Notes: generated by a model not told the origin, from the letters alone. 64,000 bases of DNA from CAVRUZ01 sp963724495 (GCA_963724495.1 CAVRUZ010000003.1:62001-126000); one strand, 5' to 3'. Counted from the first letter of the stretch, positions 44,187 through 53,035 are shown. Numbers and translations: made by a program.

Positions 44187-45247
44187 CCCACTCACCGACC
44201 ACCGAGTCCCCAGTCACCGAGTCCCCAGTCACCGGGAAGGGATCGCAGCCGCTACTCCTCGACCCGGGGATGAACCTGACGCTCCGGCCGATGCGCTACC
44301 CGCACTTCTACGACCGCTATCGCGATGCGATCAAGAACACCTGGACGGTGGAGGAGGTCGACCTGCACTCCGACCTCGCCGACCTCGACCGCCTGACCGC
44401 GGCCGAGCGGCACCTCGTCGGTCGTCTTGTCGCCTTCTTCGCCACCGGCGACACGATCGTGGCCAACAACCTGGTGCTCAACCTCTACCAGCACATCAAC
44501 TCGCCGGAAGCCCGGCTGTACCTGTCCCGGCAGCTGTTCGAGGAAGCAGTGCACGTGCAGTTCTACCTGACCCTGTTGGACACCTACGTTCCCGACGAGA
44601 TCGAGCGGAACGAGGCGTTCGCTGCCGTCGAGAACATCCCGTCGATCGCCCGCAAGGCCGAGTTCTGCTTCCGCTGGATCGACGAGGTCTTCGACCTGAA
44701 AGAACTGACGACCCGGGAAGAGCGCCGGCGCTTCCTGCTGAACGTGATCTGCTTCGCGGCCTGTATCGAAGGCCTGTTCTTCTACGGAGCGTTCGCCTAC
44801 GTGTACTTCCTCCGGTCGCGCGGGCTCCTGAACGGGCTGGCGTCGGGGACCAACTGGGTGTTCCGGGACGAGTCGATGCACATGGCCTTCGCCTTCGACG
44901 TGGTCGACACCGTGCGCCGCGAGGAACCGGACCTGTTCGATGCCGAACTCGGCGAGCAGGTCCGGCAGATGATCCGCGAGGCGGTGGACTGCGAAGCGGA
45001 GTTCGCCGTCGACCTGCTCGACCAGGGCGTCGCCGGGCTCACCGCCTCGGACATGCGGCTGTACCTCGAGCACGTTGCCGACCGCCGGCTGACGGCGTTG
45101 GGCCTCGAACCGGAGTTCGGCTCGGCGAACCCACTGGCCTTCATGGAACTGCAGGACGTGCAGGAGCTGAGCAACTTCTTCGAGCGCAGGGTCTCGGCCT
45201 ACCAGGTCGGCGTGAGCGGGTCGGTCAGTTTCGAGGAGGAGTTCTAG
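44183..45247 (+). CDS. nrdB: ribonucleoside-diphosphate reductase, beta (radical) subunit
   Basis: ATG 44183 overlaps the nrdA stop. The 354-residue protein has the di-iron ligands and radical site: LFEEAVHVQFYLTLLDTY holds Glu, His and the Tyr at the position of the tyrosyl radical (the radical-free Phe variant of class Ic is absent). AACIEGLFFYGAFAYVYFL and RDESMHMAFAFDVVDTV supply the second set of ligands (E, E/H). The N-terminus has a short repeat (TTESPVTESPVTGKGS). It generates the radical used by NrdA. The C-terminal SVSFEEEF tail should dock into NrdA. Confidence 0.93.
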   Translation: MTHSPTTESPVTESPVTGKGSQPLLLDPGMNLTLRPMRYPHFYDRYRDAIKNTWTVEEVDLHSDLADLDRLTAAERHLVGRLVAFFATGDTIVANNLVLNLYQHINSPEARLYLSRQLFEEAVHVQFYLTLLDTYVPDEIERNEAFAAVENIPSIARKAEFCFRWIDEVFDLKELTTREERRRFLLNVICFAACIEGLFFYGAFAYVYFLRSRGLLNGLASGTNWVFRDESMHMAFAFDVVDTVRREEPDLFDAELGEQVRQMIREAVDCEAEFAVDLLDQGVAGLTASDMRLYLEHVADRRLTALGLEPEFGSANPLAFMELQDVQELSNFFERRVSAYQVGVSGSVSFEEEF

Positions 45248-45312
45248 CGGGACGCGCACCTGACCGGCCGAGGCCAGCCCTGCACCGGGTGCGAACCGAT
45301 CCTGCTGCCGTG

Positions 45313-45318
45313 CCTACG
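45313..45318 (+). promoter_or_regulatory. possible -10 box of a leaderless transcript
   Basis: TACGCT ends eight bases before the GTG at 45327, with no purine-rich ribosome binding site in between (CCCAGC). This spacing resembles leaderless actinobacterial promoters, although the -35 is not recognisable. Confidence 0.3.
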
Positions 45319-45326
45319 CTCCCAGC

Positions 45327-46721
45327 GTGACCTCATCCAAAGCTCTTCCCCGCTCGACCCCGGCTGAGCAGGGCGTCGACTCCCGCGGCATCCTCGCTTT
45401 CCTCGATGCCGCCGACAGTGCTGGCATCGATCACCACTCGCTGATGCTCGTGAAGAACGGGCACGTGGTGGCGGAGGGTTGGTGGGCGCCGTACAGCCGG
45501 GATCGCGTGCATCTGCTGTATTCGTTGTCGAAGAGCTTCACGGCGACAGGCATCGGCATTGCGATCGGCGAGGGCCTGCTGACGCTCGACGATCCGGTGA
45601 CCAAGTTCTTCCCGGACCAGCTTCCGGCGGAGGTCCACCCACGGGTGGCGGCCATGCAGGTGCGACACCTGCTGGCGATGGCCAGCGGGCACAAGGACGA
45701 CACGATCGGGGCGATCGTCTCCGGCGGAGACGACTTCGTGGCCACCTTCCTGTCGATCCCACCGGACGCCGATCCGGGGACGCTGTTCTGCTACAACCAG
45801 GGCTGCACGATGGCGCTGTCGGCGATCATCACCGCACTGACAGGGGAGAAGCTCCTCGACTACCTCCGGCCGCGGCTGCTCGATCCCCTCGGCATCGGCC
45901 AGGCGCTCTGGCTGGAGCTGCCGGGCGGTATCAACCAGGGCTTCTCCGGCCTGCACGCCGAGACCGAGTCGATCGCGAAGCTCGGCCAGCTCCATCTGCA
46001 GGGCGGGAAGTGGGACGGCCGGCAGCTCGTGCCGGAAGCGTTCGTGGCGGAGGCACGGCAGTTCCACGTGGACAACAGCCCGACGAGTGAGAACCCCGAC
46101 TGGCAAGAGGGATACGGCTTCCAGTTCTGGATGTGCCGGCATGGCGCCTACCGAGGGGACGGCGCGTTCGGCCAGTTCCTCGTGATCGTTCCCGACTCCG
46201 ATGCCCTCATCGTCGTGACCGCGGAGAACTTCGACATGCAGGAACAGGCCGACCTGTTCTGGGAGCACCTCCTGCCGGCGCTGTCGGCATCCGCGACGCC
46301 GGATCCCGAGGCTGACGGACGCCTGGCCGAGCGACTCGGCCGGCTGGCAACGGCGACGATCGACGCGACTGGGTCCGCGCCCGCGGAAGCCGTCACTTTC
46401 GCTCGCACCGGAGAGTTCGACGACCGTCTCTCGGACCTGACGGCCCTGCGGGTGGAGACCACCGCGGACGGCACCCGCCTGGTGCTGGTGCGAGGTGAGG
46501 TCGAGTCTGCTGTCGACGTGCGCGCCGGCGGCTGGTCCGAAGGGGAAGTACCAGACGTGGGTCGACTGTTCCCGCCGGTGGTCGCGACCGGCGGCTGGAC
46601 CGATGACCAGACCTATGCGGCCGACCTGGTGTTCGTCACCTCGCCGCACCGGCTGCGGATCCGTGCGCAGGCAGGGGCGACACCGACGTTCGAGGCGACG
46701 TGGGCGGCACCGCCGCTGTGA
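45327..46721 (+). CDS. serine hydrolase (beta-lactamase/class C penicillin-binding-like)
   Basis: From GTG 45327 the product has 464 residues. The active-site SxxK is in LLYSLSKSFTATGIG. The YxN-like segment is FCYNQGCTMALSAI and a late GYGFQFWMC region follows, as in class C beta-lactamase family esterases. A C-terminal beta-sandwich (LAERLGRLATATIDATGSAP onward) is present. Substrate is unknown; it could be an esterase or D-aminopeptidase. The stop overlaps the next gene (GTGA), so the two are co-transcribed. No signal peptide is evident. Confidence 0.88.
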   Translation: MTSSKALPRSTPAEQGVDSRGILAFLDAADSAGIDHHSLMLVKNGHVVAEGWWAPYSRDRVHLLYSLSKSFTATGIGIAIGEGLLTLDDPVTKFFPDQLPAEVHPRVAAMQVRHLLAMASGHKDDTIGAIVSGGDDFVATFLSIPPDADPGTLFCYNQGCTMALSAIITALTGEKLLDYLRPRLLDPLGIGQALWLELPGGINQGFSGLHAETESIAKLGQLHLQGGKWDGRQLVPEAFVAEARQFHVDNSPTSENPDWQEGYGFQFWMCRHGAYRGDGAFGQFLVIVPDSDALIVVTAENFDMQEQADLFWEHLLPALSASATPDPEADGRLAERLGRLATATIDATGSAPAEAVTFARTGEFDDRLSDLTALRVETTADGTRLVLVRGEVESAVDVRAGGWSEGEVPDVGRLFPPVVATGGWTDDQTYAADLVFVTSPHRLRIRAQAGATPTFEATWAAPPL

Positions 46722-47959
46722 CAGCGTCCATACCCCGGGATGTCCGTATCACCGACGTCCGCGTAGCCACGCTGGTCGGTGTGCCGTTCCGGTCCACGAT
46801 CCTGCGGCTGGACACGAATGTCGGGGTGAGCGGCTACGGCGAGGTGCGTGACGGCGCCAGCCGGAACTACGCGCTGCTGCTCAAGCGCCGGCTGCTCGGC
46901 CAGAACCCGCTGGACGTCAGCGCGGTCTTCGAACGCGTGCGCCAGTTCGGCTTCCACGGCCGTCAGGGTGGCGGCGTGTCCGCGGTCGACATGGCCCTGC
47001 ACGACCTGGCCGGCCGCCTGTTGGAGGTTCCGGCCTACATGCTGCTCGGCGGCCGGTTCCGTGACCGGGTGCGCTGTTACGCGGACACCCCCACCTGCTC
47101 GGACCCGAAGGAGCTCGCCGAGCATCTCGTTGCCCGCCGTGCCGCGGGCTTCACCTTCCTCAAGATGGACCTCGGCGTGAACCTGCTGTGGGACGTCCCC
47201 GGTGCGCTCATCGCCCCGTACGGCGCGCGCAACGACCGGAACACGATGCACCCGTACGCCGGGATCCAGCTCACCGAAGTGGGGCTCGCCTTCCTCGTCG
47301 AGCACGTGCGCACCGTGCGCGACATCGTCGGCTACGACGTTCCCCTGGCCGTCGACCACGTGGGTCACATCGCCGTCGATTCGTGTCTGCGTCTGGGCCG
47401 AGCCTTGGAGCCGTTCACCCTTGCCTGGTTGGAGGATCTGGTGCCCTGGCAGCTGACCGGCCAGTGGCGCCAACTGACCGAGGCCTTCACCACGCCCACG
47501 GCGACCGGCGAGGACATCTTCGGCCGAGAGGGCTTCAAGCCTCTCGTCGAGTCGGAGGCGGTGCGCATCATCCACCCCGACCCCGCCACGTCAGGTGGCC
47601 TTGCGGAGACCAAACGCATCGGCGACTACGCGGCCGAGCACGGCATCGGCATGGCCCTGCACATGGCGGCGTCGCCGGTGGCCACGCTCGCGGCAGCGCA
47701 CATCGCCGCCGCCACGGCCAGCTTCCTCGCGCTGGAGTACCACTCCTTCGACGTGCCGAACTGGTCGCGGATCGTCACCGGGCTGCCGGATCCGCTGGTG
47801 GAGCAGGGATTCATCACCGTCCCGGAGACGCCTGGGCTGGGCTTCGACGATCTGAACCTCGACGTGGTGTCGGGCTTCCTCGACCCCGACGAGCCCGGCC
47901 TGTTCGAGCCGACGGACGACTGGGACAGCGAACGCGTGAACGACCGGCTGTGGAGCTGA
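46718..47959 (+). CDS. enolase-superfamily (mandelate racemase-like) enzyme
   Basis: GTG 46718 overlaps the hydrolase stop; an in-frame start at 46700 is also possible. The capping domain is followed by barrel elements FTFLKMDLGVNLLWD (Lys base region), VPLAVDHVGHI (acidic ligand), LAWLEDLVPWQLTGQW (second ligand), TATGEDIFG (third ligand) and IIHPDPATSGGLAETKRIGD then GIGMALHMAASP (catalytic His/Asp region). At 413 residues it is longer than the first enolase-superfamily member at 15172, and the two have different substrate loops, so they act on different acids. Substrate not deducible. Confidence 0.87.
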   Translation: MTASIPRDVRITDVRVATLVGVPFRSTILRLDTNVGVSGYGEVRDGASRNYALLLKRRLLGQNPLDVSAVFERVRQFGFHGRQGGGVSAVDMALHDLAGRLLEVPAYMLLGGRFRDRVRCYADTPTCSDPKELAEHLVARRAAGFTFLKMDLGVNLLWDVPGALIAPYGARNDRNTMHPYAGIQLTEVGLAFLVEHVRTVRDIVGYDVPLAVDHVGHIAVDSCLRLGRALEPFTLAWLEDLVPWQLTGQWRQLTEAFTTPTATGEDIFGREGFKPLVESEAVRIIHPDPATSGGLAETKRIGDYAAEHGIGMALHMAASPVATLAAAHIAAATASFLALEYHSFDVPNWSRIVTGLPDPLVEQGFITVPETPGLGFDDLNLDVVSGFLDPDEPGLFEPTDDWDSERVNDRLWS

Positions 47960-47963
47960 CCGG

Positions 47964-49292
47964 TCAGCGCAAGACGTCGCTTCGTCGCAGGACGAGTTCG
48001 GCGAACAGGCTGTTGGCCCAGCCGAACCACTCGCGCGAGTAGCGCTCCGGGTCGTTCACGTCGAAGCTCTCGTGCATCAGGCCGGTTCCGCCGGTGGTGG
48101 CAAGCAGCGTGTCGACGCAGCGTTGAACCTCGTCGTCGCTCGTGCTGGTGATGGCCTGCATGGTCAGCGCCATCGGCCAGATCCAGCCCTTGTGCGTGTG
48201 CGGGCTGCCGACTCCCTCGGCCCTAGTGCCGGCGTAGAAGTAGGGATTGTCCTTGCTCAGAACGAAAGCACGGGTGGCGAGGTACGTCGGATCGTCTGCC
48301 TCGCAGTAGCCGAGGTAGGGGGCCGAGAGCAGGCTCGGGATGTTGGCGTCGTCGCAGAGCAGGTGGTTGCCGAGACCGTCGACCTCGTAGGCGTAGATCC
48401 GGCCGTACTCGGGATGGTCCACCACGCCGTGTGTCTCGATGCCGTCGCGGATCTCTGCCTGGAGGCTGAGCACATCGGCGGCCGCGTCGGGCTCGCGGTA
48501 GACCTGCTGGAGGATCTCGGCAAGCTGACCGAGACTCACCACGGCGAACATGTTCGCCGGTACGAGATATCCGTAGGTGCAGGCGTCGTCGCTGGGCCGG
48601 AAACCCGACCAGACCATGCCGGTCGGCGCTGTGGGCGCACCCTTGCCTTCGCGGGTGAGCGTCTCGGTCGGCAACGTCGTCTCGCGTTGGAACCGATAAG
48701 CCGAGTGAGCCTCGTGATCCTGCTCGGTGCGCATGACGCCGACGATCGTGGCGAACATCTCGCGCACCTCTGGGGTGAAGTGACCGGTCGTCCCTGCCTC
48801 GCTCCAGAGTTTGTGCGCGAACCGGATCGGATAACACAGCGAGTCGAGTTCGTACTTGCGTTCCCAGACCCACGGCCCGGGCTGGGGCGTGTCAGTCCCG
48901 TGGTGGCCGTCTGCCGGCCGCTCGTTGAAGGCGTTGGCGTAGGCATCGACGGCCAGGAAGGCGGCCTGGCGCCTGGACACGCCTTCCAGGACCTTGCACA
49001 GCTCGTGGTTGTCCCCGGCGACCCGGAGATAGGTCTCCACCTGGGCGGAGGAGTCGCGCAGCCACATCGCGGCGATGTCGCCAGTGGCGACGAACGTGGT
49101 GTGGTCGGCAACGAACGGGCGCACGGTGGTTGCCAGCGTGATCGTCAGCGCGTCGGAGAACACGCGAACCAGATCGGGCCGGTCAGCATGATCCCTGGCC
49201 ACCTGGTCGAGAAGAGGCTGCAGACTGGCCAGCAGACCCGGGTCGGCCTTGGCGGCCTTGCTGAGCTCGATGTTGGGCACCTGCCCATCCAA
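47964..49292 (-). CDS. glycoside hydrolase family 125 (exo-alpha-1,6-mannosidase)
   Basis: A 442-residue (alpha/alpha)6-barrel enzyme from ATG 49292. FVATGDIAAMWLRDSSAQVE is the signature D-x-x-x-MWLRDS, KYELDSLCYPIRFAHKLW follows, and MVWSGFRPSDDACTYGYLVP carries the likely catalytic-acid Asp. The candidate base Glu is in GTGLMHESFDVNDPERYSRE. GH125 enzymes remove alpha-1,6-mannose from glycans (DUF1237). It has no signal peptide, so it should act in the cytoplasm, on imported oligosaccharides. It stands alone at the start of a leftward run. Confidence 0.9.
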   Translation of the reverse strand: MDGQVPNIELSKAAKADPGLLASLQPLLDQVARDHADRPDLVRVFSDALTITLATTVRPFVADHTTFVATGDIAAMWLRDSSAQVETYLRVAGDNHELCKVLEGVSRRQAAFLAVDAYANAFNERPADGHHGTDTPQPGPWVWERKYELDSLCYPIRFAHKLWSEAGTTGHFTPEVREMFATIVGVMRTEQDHEAHSAYRFQRETTLPTETLTREGKGAPTAPTGMVWSGFRPSDDACTYGYLVPANMFAVVSLGQLAEILQQVYREPDAAADVLSLQAEIRDGIETHGVVDHPEYGRIYAYEVDGLGNHLLCDDANIPSLLSAPYLGYCEADDPTYLATRAFVLSKDNPYFYAGTRAEGVGSPHTHKGWIWPMALTMQAITSTSDDEVQRCVDTLLATTGGTGLMHESFDVNDPERYSREWFGWANSLFAELVLRRSDVLR

Positions 49293-49308
49293 CCAAGCCC
49301 GACAGCAC

Positions 49309-49956
49309 TCAGGTGCCGAGACCCGATCGGTGGGCGATCGCCATCAGTTGCGAACGGTCTCTGGCGTCGAGCTTGGTCAGCAGATGACTGACGTGCGTCT
49401 TGACCGTGGAGTAGCTGACCATCAGCCGGTCGGCGATCTCGAGGTTCGACATGCCTTCGGCGACGGCAAGCAGAACCTCGTGCTCGCGAGAGGTGAGCGC
49501 CGGCAGCGTGACCACATCGTTCGCGGCCCCGCCCTGCACGAACCGCTCGATCATCTGGCGCGTCACCTCTGGTGCGAGGAGGGCGTCACCACGCGCCACG
49601 ACCGCAACTGCGTGGATGAGATCCGACGGCTCGGTGTCCTTGAGCACGTAGCCGCTGGCGCCTGCACGCAGGGCGTCGACGACGTACTCGTCGGATCCGA
49701 ATGTCGTCAGCACCAGCACGCGTACGCCGGCGGTCTGGGCGCTCGAGGTGATGTGCCGTGTCGCCTCGATGCCGTCCATCTCAGGCATCTGGATGTCCAT
49801 CAGGATCACGTCGGGAAGGTGCTCCCGGGCCGCCGCGAGCGCCTCGCGGCCGTTGGCGGCGGTGGCAACGACCTCGATCCCGGGCTCTGAACCGAGGATG
49901 TGGGCGAAGCCCGACCTGACCAGCGCCTGGTCGTCGGCGACGACTACCCGGATCAC
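49309..49956 (-). CDS. LuxR/NarL-family response regulator
   Basis: A 215-residue regulator from ATG 49956. The receiver has the acidic pocket (VVVADDQALVRSGF) and the phospho-acceptor Asp in PDVILMDIQMPEMDGIEATR, with the conserved Lys in GYVLKDTEP. The LuxR helix-turn-helix is LTSREHEVLLAVAEGMSNLE, IADRLMVSYSTVKTHVSHLL. Its start overlaps the end of the kinase gene (ATGA, at 49953). It should bind DNA after phosphorylation by that kinase. Targets unknown; the divergent CPBP protease gene next to the pair is the first candidate. Confidence 0.93.
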   Translation of the reverse strand: MIRVVVADDQALVRSGFAHILGSEPGIEVVATAANGREALAAAREHLPDVILMDIQMPEMDGIEATRHITSSAQTAGVRVLVLTTFGSDEYVVDALRAGASGYVLKDTEPSDLIHAVAVVARGDALLAPEVTRQMIERFVQGGAANDVVTLPALTSREHEVLLAVAEGMSNLEIADRLMVSYSTVKTHVSHLLTKLDARDRSQLMAIAHRSGLGT

Positions 49957-51188
49957 CGGACCACCTCTGGCACTCGCGGTATCGGCCGCGTGAACGGGAA
50001 CGTCGCATGCACCCGGAATCCGCCGCCGACCTTGGGACCCACCGAGAGCTCGCCGGCATAGATCGCGACTCGCTCGCGCATGCCGATCAGCCCATGCCCA
50101 GCGCTGGTGCTGCCATCCGGGACGGAAGGTGTCGTGCCACCGTCGTCGACGACCTCGATCTCGACGGCCGCTGTCCGGTAGGTCAGGGTGACGGTCGCCT
50201 GAGAGGCCCGGGCGTGCTTGAGGCAGTTCGTCAGCGCCTCCTGGACCACGCGGTAGGCAGCGAGGTCGATCCCAGCCGGAATCTCCTGCCGATTGCCCAC
50301 CACCTCCACCTCCACCGGTAGGCCGGTTCGCGCGAACTCCCCGGCAAGGGTGTGCAGGTCGTCGAGCGTTGGCATCGGGCTGCGCGAGATCTGGCCATCG
50401 GTGCTGCCGTCCCGCAGCATCCCGAGGATCTGCCGCATCTCCGCCATCGATCGCCTGCCGGTCTTCGCGATCTCCGACACTGCCTCTCTCGCCTGCTCCA
50501 AGTCGCGGTCCAGCAGACGCTCCGCCACACCGGCCTGGACCACCATGACGCTCATGGCATGGCCGATGACGTCGTGCAGTTCACGGGTGATCTGGAGACG
50601 TTCCTCGGCGATCGAGTGGGCGGCCCGCTCGCGCTCGGCTTCGGCACGTTGCTCGGCGGCGGCGACATCGGCCAGAGCGCGATCGCGTCGGGCCCGCGTG
50701 CTCTGGGCCAACAACAGGGCGCCGCCGAAGACGATGAGGTTGATCACCACGCCTTCGGGACTGAGGTCGACCGGACGCAACACGGCCGTCAGCGCGAGCC
50801 CGGCGACAACGGTCAACGTCGCCAACCGGGCGTTGCGGCGTGTACTCATCGCGACGGCCGTGTATGCGGCGATGAACAGGGCCAGCGGCGCGAGGCCAAC
50901 GGTTGCCTCGAGGATCACGAGCCCGAGAATGCCCAGCAGGCTAACGACGAGAACCGTCAGCGGATACCGCCGCCTCACGGCGAGCGGGCCGACGGCCAGA
51001 ACCGTGAGCGCCACGGACAGGACGCTTGGATCACTGTTGGCAGGCACGGACTCGACACCACTGAGGTTGACCACCAGTACGAGTGCCAGCAGGCCGGCCG
51101 CAAGCAGGATGTCGCCGGTCAGCTGACGCCCCGTCGCCGGAGGCACCGCGAGGTGGCGGTCGGCGAAGCGGGATCTGGTGCTCGACAA
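49953..51188 (-). CDS. sensor histidine kinase (HisKA_3/NarL-type)
   Basis: A 411-residue kinase from TTG 51188 behind AGGAATCCCG. About four membrane helices occupy the first 165 residues (LLAAGLLALVLVVNLSGV to VVINLIVFGGALLLAQST), with no large extracellular sensor. A coiled coil (AEQRAEAERERAAHSIAEER) leads to the phospho-acceptor His in RELHDVIGHAMSVMVVQAG. The HATPase shows VVQEALTNCLKHA, DDGGTTPSVPDG and GHGLIGMRERVAIYAG. It pairs with the overlapping downstream regulator. Divergent from the CPBP protease. Confidence 0.92.
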   Translation of the reverse strand: MSSTRSRFADRHLAVPPATGRQLTGDILLAAGLLALVLVVNLSGVESVPANSDPSVLSVALTVLAVGPLAVRRRYPLTVLVVSLLGILGLVILEATVGLAPLALFIAAYTAVAMSTRRNARLATLTVVAGLALTAVLRPVDLSPEGVVINLIVFGGALLLAQSTRARRDRALADVAAAEQRAEAERERAAHSIAEERLQITRELHDVIGHAMSVMVVQAGVAERLLDRDLEQAREAVSEIAKTGRRSMAEMRQILGMLRDGSTDGQISRSPMPTLDDLHTLAGEFARTGLPVEVEVVGNRQEIPAGIDLAAYRVVQEALTNCLKHARASQATVTLTYRTAAVEIEVVDDGGTTPSVPDGSTSAGHGLIGMRERVAIYAGELSVGPKVGGGFRVHATFPFTRPIPRVPEVVR

Positions 51189-51412
51189 CGGGATTCCTGC
51201 CTGATGTTCATTCGATAGAGGGTGCCGGTCCGATCACTGTAGGCATCGGAACGCGGGCACGGCATCGGTCTGGAGAACGAGATCCGGGGCGGCTCGTCGG
51301 TCTGCGGTACCGGTCGAACTCTGGCCGCCAGGCCGACGCGTCGTCATGGGTGCGAACGCCATGGTTGTTCTGCCGCCTACCGACGGCGCTCACCACAACC
51401 GAGGAGACACTC

Positions 51413-52258
51413 GTGTCCGCTCTTGCCCACCTGGTCCGTAAGTATCCGATCGCGGCCTTCATGGCTCTGGCCTGCCTCTTCGGATGGTCCCCTTACATCC
51501 TGGCGGCCGTTGGTATCGGCACCAACCCCTCGAACATGCCGCTCGGCCCGGTCATCGCAGCCCTCATCGTCACCAGCGTCCAAGGCCGGGAGGCCTTGCG
51601 CTCCTGGGGGCGTCGTCTTCGGCGGTGGACTGCCTCCCCGTGGCTGTACGTCGTGGCGTTCGTCAGCCCGATTCTCCTGCATGTGCTGATCGTTCTCGTC
51701 AACCACGGCTTCGGTGCACCGCTGCCGACCTCGAGCCAGCTTGCCAACTGGCCGGAGATCTTCGTCAACCTGCTCGTGATGATGGTCATGGTCGGTCTCG
51801 GCGAAGAGGGCGGGTGGACTGCCTTCGCGGCTCCAGTTCTGCTGCGTCGCCATGGCGTTCTTGGTGCGTTCGCGGTCCTCGGGCCGATGCGGATCATCTG
51901 GCACCTCCCACTCCTGCTCACCGGTGAGATGTCGTGGGTGGTGTGGCTCCTCGGCAACGCCGGCTTCCAGCTGATCGTGCTCCAGCTGATGCGCAAGAGC
52001 GACGCATGGTCGCTTGCCGCGGTGTGGCACGCCACCCTCAATGCGTTCGGAGGTGCGTTCTTCTTCACGATGGTCACCGGTGCGGACCGCGACCGGCTCG
52101 GAACTCTTCTCGCCGTGGTCTACGCACTGGTGGCTCTCGGCACCGTGGTCGCGACTTGGGGAAGGCCGGGGGAGAGGGCCCCGATGTCGCCGTCAGCTTC
52201 GGAAGGCCTGAGCTCCGGTGTGGAGAGCGACCGTCGGGGAGCCTCGGTCAGTCTCTGA
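51413..52258 (+). CDS. CPBP-family intramembrane metalloprotease
   Basis: From GTG 51413 (VSALAHLVRKYPIAAFMALA) behind GAGGAGAC, giving 281 residues. About eight hydrophobic helices. The CPBP/CAAX signature is VGLGEEGGWTAFAAPVL (EE plus GW, with Thr/Ala where Arg often stands), and the next ligands are in RIIWHLPLLLTGEM (His) and ALNAFGG/AVWHATLNAFGGAF (His). The family cleaves membrane proteins or modifies bacteriocins. It is transcribed divergently from the two-component pair, which suggests regulation by it. A strong terminator follows. Confidence 0.88.
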   Translation: MSALAHLVRKYPIAAFMALACLFGWSPYILAAVGIGTNPSNMPLGPVIAALIVTSVQGREALRSWGRRLRRWTASPWLYVVAFVSPILLHVLIVLVNHGFGAPLPTSSQLANWPEIFVNLLVMMVMVGLGEEGGWTAFAAPVLLRRHGVLGAFAVLGPMRIIWHLPLLLTGEMSWVVWLLGNAGFQLIVLQLMRKSDAWSLAAVWHATLNAFGGAFFFTMVTGADRDRLGTLLAVVYALVALGTVVATWGRPGERAPMSPSASEGLSSGVESDRRGASVSL

Positions 52259-52270
52259 CGCACAGCACCA

Positions 52271-52308
52271 GGGCCGGCTGGAATCGGATCGCCGATTCCA
52301 GCCGGCCC
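52271..52308 (+). terminator. rho-independent terminator with a perfect 17-bp stem
   Basis: GGGCCGGCTGGAATCGG (52271-52287) is perfectly complementary to CCGATTCCAGCCGGCCC (52292-52308) with a 4-base ATCG loop. The run after it is CTTGTC, with a weak T tract. It begins 13 bases after the CPBP stop codon. The fold is symmetric, so it could also stop transcripts from the leftward GNAT remnant. Confidence 0.85.
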
Positions 52309-52311
52309 TTG

Positions 52312-52488
52312 TCACAGGGTGAGGCGGAACTGCGGTAGGACCCGCCCCGGGATCGATCCACTCGCCGATTCGCCGATCTGCTCCGCACCCACATGCCGGT
52401 AGAACGTCGCGGCTCCCGGGTCGGCCACGATGAGCAAGCTTGTGAGGCCGAGCCGTCGAGCCAGGTCACGGCACCCGGAGCAGACCAT
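52312..52488 (-). pseudogene. GNAT acetyltransferase C-terminal remnant
   Basis: A 58-codon frame reads, leftward, CRDLARRLGLTSLLIVADPG and then AATFYRHVGAEQIGESASGS and IPGRVLPQFRLTL before a TGA. FYRHVGAEQIGES-SGSIPGRxLP is the conserved end of GNAT proteins, but the N-terminal two thirds, including the acetyl-CoA loop, are absent. It ends beside the terminator. Nothing upstream continues the protein in any frame, so it is a truncated relic. Confidence 0.7.
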
Positions 52489-52509
52489 CCGGACCTGGAT
52501 CAGGCGGGG

Positions 52510-52600
52510 TCAGGTCGGCTGCTGCAGCCTGTCGGAAGGCACCCTCCTGTCGACACCAGTGCGACTCTGGCCCGTCGCTACCCTCCTCGTCAGCGGGAGC
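52510..52600. repeat. diverged direct repeat, first copy (pair with 52945-53035)
   Basis: GGTCGGCTGCTGCAGCCTGT then CGGAAGGCACCCTCCTGTCG (52510-52549) is matched at about 52946-52985 by GACGTCGGCTCCTGCAGCCT then GCCGGAAGGCAACTCCTCGT. The similarity fades over the next 45 bp: translated forward it is LLQPVGRHPPVDTSATLARR versus LLQPAGRQLLVDIEAVLDRR. The two copies flank the 103-codon gene at 52635-52946, suggesting a duplicated coding segment or the footprint of a small inserted cassette. Confidence 0.6.
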
Positions 52601-52634
52601 TTCTTGGCGGGACACAGCCCTAAGCTTCGGTGAC

Positions 52635-52946
52635 GTGACTGCCGAGCCAGGTAAGAGGCTGTTGATCGCGCGCTTTCGTGGAGACGTGGAGGAGCTGACC
52701 CGCGCTTACGACCGAGCGCATCGAGCAATCATGGACGGCGGCGGGCCGCCTGGGGAACTACGCCACCATTGCGCGGTCGGTGACGACTCGCTGTACATCG
52801 TCGGGGTCTGGGAGTCCGAGGAGGCGATGCGCTCGCGGTTCGGCAGCCAACCGATGCGCGAGGCTCTGGCGCACGCCGGTTTCCCACCGATGGACCAAGC
52901 AGAGATAACCGTGCTGCGCTTGCATGCCATCGAACCAGCCCTGTGA
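52635..52946 (+). CDS. small protein of dimeric alpha-beta-barrel type (antibiotic biosynthesis monooxygenase-like)
   Basis: A 103-residue protein from GTG 52635. The pattern RLLIARFRGDVEELTRAYDR, then HHCAVGDDSLYIVGVWESEE and AMRSRFGSQPMREALAHAGF, is that of ABM/EthD-like ferredoxin-fold proteins. Catalytic residues are not evident, so it could be a non-enzymatic binding protein. It is bracketed by diverged direct repeats. No ribosome binding site is obvious. Function unknown. Confidence 0.7.
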   Translation: MTAEPGKRLLIARFRGDVEELTRAYDRAHRAIMDGGGPPGELRHHCAVGDDSLYIVGVWESEEAMRSRFGSQPMREALAHAGFPPMDQAEITVLRLHAIEPAL

Positions 52947-53035
52947 CGTCGGCTCCTGCAGCCTGCCGGAAGGCAACTCCTCGTCGACATCGAGGCGGTG
53001 CTCGACCGCCGCTACTCCTCCTCGGTGAGGGCGTA
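52945..53035. repeat. diverged direct repeat, second copy
   Basis: Same segment as at 52510-52600, lying directly after the ABM-like stop codon. The conserved part runs from GTCGGCTCCTGCAGCCTG through CCGGAAGGCAACTCC, ending at a TAG (53035) after the coding-like reading LLQPAGRQLLVDIEAVLDRR and YSSSVRA. The donor gene of this segment was not recognised. Confidence 0.6.
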
